Assembly (NCBI GenBank): GCA_949293065.1
Contig: CASFBV010000035.1
Coordinates: 1-8,641, forward strand
Length of the DNA: 8,641 bases
Direction: 5' to 3'
DNA from: an uncultured Mycoplasma sp.
Lineage (GTDB): Bacteria > Bacillota_I > Bacilli_A > Mycoplasmatales > Metamycoplasmataceae
Position numbers and translations under genes: made by a program. The notes beneath the pieces were generated by a model, which was given only the letters and a program-made list of their open reading frames with translations, had not been told where the DNA came from and ran no database searches. This document shows positions 6,080 to 8,641 of this stretch, piece after piece. Within the stretch, counting starts at the first letter, position 1. The number at the start of each line of letters is the position of its first letter.

Positions 6080-7690
6080 ATGGAACAAAAAATTTCTAAG
6101 GAATTAATTAGAATTTTTCAAAACCAAAATTGAGATATTGAAGAATTTAGTGTTACTAAACCATCCAATATAGAATTTGGTGAGTTTACTTCTAATATAG
6201 CTTTAATTTCGGCTAAAAAACTTTCATTGAAACCTTTTGAAGTTGCAAAAATAATTGTTGATAATTTTAATTACAAAAATTTAAATATTAAAGAAATAAG
6301 AATTATGGGTCCAGGATTCATAAATTTTTATTTAGATAATCAACATTATTCAGATATTGTTAAAAAAATTTTAATTACACCTCAATTTGGTAAAAAACCA
6401 AAAAATAATATAACTATTAATAATGAATATGTATCAGCTAATCCGACAGGTTTTTTGCATGTTGCTCATGCTCGTGGTGCTATTTTAGGAGATGTTTTAT
6501 CAAATATTTTGGAGTATGGAGGATACAACGTTGTCCGTGAATATTATATTAATGATGCAGGAAATCAAATTGATCGATTAGCTATTTCTATTTATGTAAG
6601 ATACCATCAACAATTAGGTATAAATATGAAGTTGCCTGAGGATTCATATGGTGGGCAAGATATTGTTTGAGGAGCAAACAAAATTATTGAAAAATTTGGA
6701 AACAAATTTTTAAATGTAGAATTTGATAAGTGCAAAGAAGAAATTAAGCAAATTTCAACGCAAATTATGTTGGATCAAATTAAAGTTGATTTACAGAAAT
6801 TAGGTGTAGAATTTGATATTTGATTTTCAGAAAAATCTTTATACGATCAAAAGTTAATCGATAAACAATTAAAAACATTAAAAGGTATTTATCAAAAAGA
6901 TGGCGCTACATGATTGAAAACAACAGATTATGGAGATGATAAAGACCGTGTTTTAGTTAAAGCTGATGGAACAAGCACATATTTTTTATCAGATACTGTT
7001 TATCATGTTATAAAAGCAACAAGAGATCCAAAACCCAAATTATTAATTGGAATTTGAGGAGCAGATCACATAGGTTATATAAAGAGAGTAGAAACCGCCT
7101 TAGAATTACAAGGATTTGATAAAAGTATTTTAGAAATAATAATTATTCAATTAGTAAAAATAATTAAAGATGGTCAAGAAGTAAAAATGTCAAAAAGAAA
7201 AGGAACATCTTTATGAATGTCTGAATTGATTGAACAAGTAGGAAAAGATACAACAAGATTTTTTTTAGTAAATCGTTCAAATAATTCAACAATTGATTTT
7301 GACTTAGATTTGGCTAATATGAAGACCAATGACAATCCTGTTTTTATTGTTCAATATGCTCATGCAAGAATTTGTCAATTAATTAACAAATCTAATGTAA
7401 AAAACAATGTTGATTTAACTAATTTGAAATTTGAAAAAGAAGAATTTGAATTAATTAATTTAATGAACAAATTTCCAGATTTAATCGAACAAATAAGTAA
7501 TAATCATAAAGTTCATTTATTACCTCAATACTTAATTGATTTAGCTAAAGAATATAATTCTTTTTATTCAAATTCCAAAATTGTAGGAACTAAAAGAGAG
7601 AATGATTTAATATCTTTATCAATTGCTTGTGGAAATATATTAAAAAATGGTTTAAAATTATTAGGAGTATCAGCGCCAGAAAGGATGTAA
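6080..7690 (+). CDS. argS: Arginyl-tRNA synthetase
   Basis: The 536-residue class I aminoacyl-tRNA synthetase charges tRNA-Arg with arginine using ATP. It has an N-terminal Add-1-like domain (about 1-110), the signature [17 protein letters not shown] with the HIGH-type motif as HVAH at 127-130, YYINDAGNQ soon after, the KMSKRKGT loop with KMSK at 369-372, and a helical anticodon-binding domain from about 410 with [10 protein letters not shown] and the conserved C-terminal [10 protein letters not shown], where ArgS proteins usually end. Length is slightly below the usual 550-560. Six tryptophans are all UGA-coded. The second Gly of HIGH is Ala here. The ATG is 7 nt after the S4 gene, with only a weak AGAGAA ribosome-binding site, so translation may be coupled. 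Confidence 0.96.
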
Positions 7691-7692
7691 TT

Positions 7693-7932
7693 ATGAAAAC
7701 AATATTATCAGTTATAAAAGCATATATGGAAAAATCAAAACGTGATGATTTTACATTTGATGAAATTTTTCAACAAGTGGAAAAAGAATTATCACCAGAA
7801 TGAGCAAAAGATACAACAAAAGATTTTGATGACATCATTGCTAATAAAAAAGGTGAAACATATAAATTATTAACAGTAGATGGATCTTTCATTAGAAATG
7901 ATGATGGAACATTTAAATTAAGACATTTATAA
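7693..7932 (+). CDS. rpoE: RNA polymerase delta subunit-like protein, HARE-HTH domain only
   Basis: The 79-residue protein starts 2 nt after argS, with AAGGA at 7681-7685 as Shine-Dalgarno 7 nt before ATG. Residues about 1-30 (TILSVIKAYMEKSKRDDFTFDEIFQQVEKEL) and the end LLTVDGSFIRNDDGTFKLRHL match the winged-helix HARE-HTH of the delta subunit, whose hallmark is LDGRF..LG.N.WGLR. The usual delta protein has about 170 residues with a long acidic tail; that tail is absent here and the protein stops right after the wing. Delta helps polymerase recycling and promoter selectivity in Firmicutes; without the tail the nucleic-acid displacement activity may be lost. One Trp is UGA-encoded. It ends the dnaN operon. 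Confidence 0.75.
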
Positions 7933-7943
7933 TTCAATATATG

Positions 7944-7969
7944 ATTCCAATTAAATTGGAATTTATTTT
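7944..7969 (+). terminator. Weak intrinsic terminator after rpoE
   Basis: ATTCCAA (7944-7950) pairs with TTGGAAT (7956-7962) over a five-base loop and is followed by TTATTTT. The stem is short and AT-rich, so termination may be partial. Confidence 0.55.
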
Positions 7970-7974
7970 AAAAT
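7969..7974 (+). promoter_or_regulatory. Possible -10 element of the membrane-protein gene
   Basis: TAAAAT ends 7 nt before the ATG at 7982, which would put +1 at or next to the start codon. A perfect TATAAT at 7978-7983 overlaps the ATG itself; if used, transcription would begin inside the gene. Which box is active cannot be decided here. Confidence 0.35.
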
Positions 7975-7981
7975 TTTTATA

Positions 7982-8392
7982 ATGAAAATACAAACAGTTT
8001 TATATTATAGATATTTATTGAGACAAGCAAGCATTGTGTTACTTGTCTCAATAGTATTATCTTTAATTGTTTGCTTGGTATTTACTTTATCAACACTGTT
8101 AAGTTCTATGACATCAATTATTGTTGCATCTGTTATTTGAGTATTACCACTTTATAATCTAGTGGTTGTATTAATTTGATTTATTAAATTTAAATCTACC
8201 AAATCAAAGATGCAAAATATTGAATTATATGAAAGAATTACTAATTCAGCAATTAGAGAAAGAGTGTTGAAATCAGGAAAAAGAATTAAATATTTAATTC
8301 CTAGATCAGGTCAAGAATTAGATTTTTTTAATGCTATAAAACCAGAAATAGATAAACAAAAAGAATTGTTAAAAATAGATAAACAAAGATAA
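7982..8392 (+). CDS. Small membrane protein of unknown function, two predicted transmembrane helices
   Basis: The 136-residue protein is not recognised as a named family. It has a short basic N-terminus (residues 1-15), two hydrophobic helices (about 17-40 and 44-68) separated by a tight SSMT turn, and a charged, lysine-rich tail (69-136) that by the positive-inside rule should be cytoplasmic together with the N-terminus. Two tryptophans in the second helix are UGA-encoded. There is no Shine-Dalgarno. The only alternative in-frame ATG with any appeal is Met43 (8108-8110), which would remove the first helix. A 12-bp inverted repeat lies within codons 12-24. The gene follows the rpoE terminator and precedes another gene of unknown function. 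Confidence 0.7.
8016..8053. repeat. Perfect 12-bp inverted repeat with 14-nt spacer inside the membrane-protein gene
   Basis: TATTGAGACAAG (8016-8027) and CTTGTCTCAATA (8042-8053) are exact reverse complements around a 14-nt loop. It contains G/C pairs, unlike most chance repeats in this AT-rich DNA. It begins 34 nt after the A of the start codon. No T-run follows, so it is not a standard terminator. Confidence 0.75.
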
Positions 8393-8423
8393 ATTTCGAA
8401 GATTACAATGATAATAATTATGT

Positions 8424-8429
8424 TAAAAT
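8424..8429 (+). promoter_or_regulatory. Putative extended -10 element (TGTTAAAAT) of the right-edge gene
   Basis: TAAAAT preceded by TG one base away (8421-8422) ends 6 nt before the GTG start at 8436, so +1 would fall on the start codon. No Shine-Dalgarno is present. Confidence 0.45.
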
Positions 8430-8435
8430 GAATGT

Positions 8436-8641
8436 GTGAGTAAAATTTCTAAAAAACAAGCAAAAGATAAAATTGATCAATTTGAATCAATTGAAGAATT
8501 TGACGAGGTTGAACTTTCTAATAAGAAAACAAAATTAACAATTATAGGAACAAAGAAAGATAATATGAAAAAATTAAATTTTGAAGAAAAAGTTTTAGAG
8601 TTTATGTCCAATATGAATGATTTTGTCAAAGAACAAAGAGA
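8436..8641 (+). CDS. Unrecognised Lys/Glu-rich protein, N-terminal part (runs off the right edge)
   Basis: From GTG at 8436 the frame is open to the edge for 68 codons. An in-frame TAA at 8424-8426 and the lack of any in-frame ATG between make GTG the best start. The visible part is hydrophilic and rich in Lys, Glu and Asp: it begins (M)SKISKKQAKDKIDQFES, has a short hydrophobic strand KLTIIGT, then a possible amphipathic helix FEEKVLEFMSNMNDFVKEQ. I see no signal peptide or membrane segment and do not recognise a family. It could also be a gene whose real start is the internal ATG near 8565. Confidence 0.55.
   Translation, partial: MSKISKKQAKDKIDQFESIEEFDEVELSNKKTKLTIIGTKKDNMKKLNFEEKVLEFMSNMNDFVKEQR

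Noticed and set aside
7978..7983. Perfect TATAAT overlapping the membrane-protein ATG as its main promoter
   Set aside because: It would start transcription inside the gene. It remains possible only if translation starts at Met43, so it is mentioned as an alternative, not called.
1..8641. CRISPR arrays, insertion sequences, phage genes or toxin-antitoxin pairs
   Set aside because: I found no spaced direct repeats, transposase motifs, terminal inverted repeats or phage-like genes. Gene content is core housekeeping apart from the regulator and the unknown genes.

Overview
The window comes from a very AT-rich genome that reads UGA as tryptophan (translation table 4), so it belongs to the Mollicutes, most likely Mycoplasma in the broad sense. 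With the standard code, most genes here would break into short fragments; with UGA read as Trp they join into complete, recognisable proteins. I count about 24 UGA-Trp codons against two UGG-Trp codons. The species cannot be named from this sequence alone.

Layout from left to right. Minus strand, 1-414: a lone 5S rRNA gene followed at once by the start of whiA, which runs off the left edge. Plus strand, 478-1407: tRNA-Trp(CCA), then an alpha/beta hydrolase. Minus strand, 1388-2053: recO, which overlaps the hydrolase tail. Plus strand, 2090-4481: an apparent operon of an OmpR/PhoB-like response-regulator protein with a degenerate receiver, a small S1-domain RNA-binding protein, and glucose-6-phosphate isomerase (pgi). 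Then the small SRP RNA gene with its own promoter and terminator (4499-4580). Then an AT-rich intergenic region with one DnaA-box-like site and 10-bp phased A-tracts, leading into the operon dnaN - S4-domain protein - argS - rpoE-like delta (4735-7932). After a weak hairpin terminator come a small two-helix membrane protein and the start of an unrecognised lysine/glutamate-rich protein that runs off the right edge.

Most genes are housekeeping: translation (5S, tRNA-Trp, ArgS, S4 protein), protein export (SRP RNA), replication and repair (DnaN, RecO), transcription (delta-like protein), glycolysis (Pgi). The least expected gene is the response-regulator-like protein, because mycoplasmas generally lack two-component systems. 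Its phosphorylation pocket has lost most conserved residues, which suggests a phosphorylation-independent DNA-binding protein that shares an operon with pgi.

Translation starts follow a pattern. Several genes inside operons have a clear Shine-Dalgarno sequence (pgi, the S4 gene, rpoE, also whiA). The five genes that look promoter-proximal (recO, the response regulator, dnaN, the membrane protein and the right-edge gene) have a -10-like hexamer only 6-13 nt before the start codon and no Shine-Dalgarno, as expected for leaderless or nearly leaderless mRNAs. Other points to check are the abutting divergent -10 boxes between recO and the regulator, a 12-bp perfect inverted repeat inside the membrane-protein gene, and an ATGA junction between the S1 gene and pgi that looks like a relic from before UGA reassignment.
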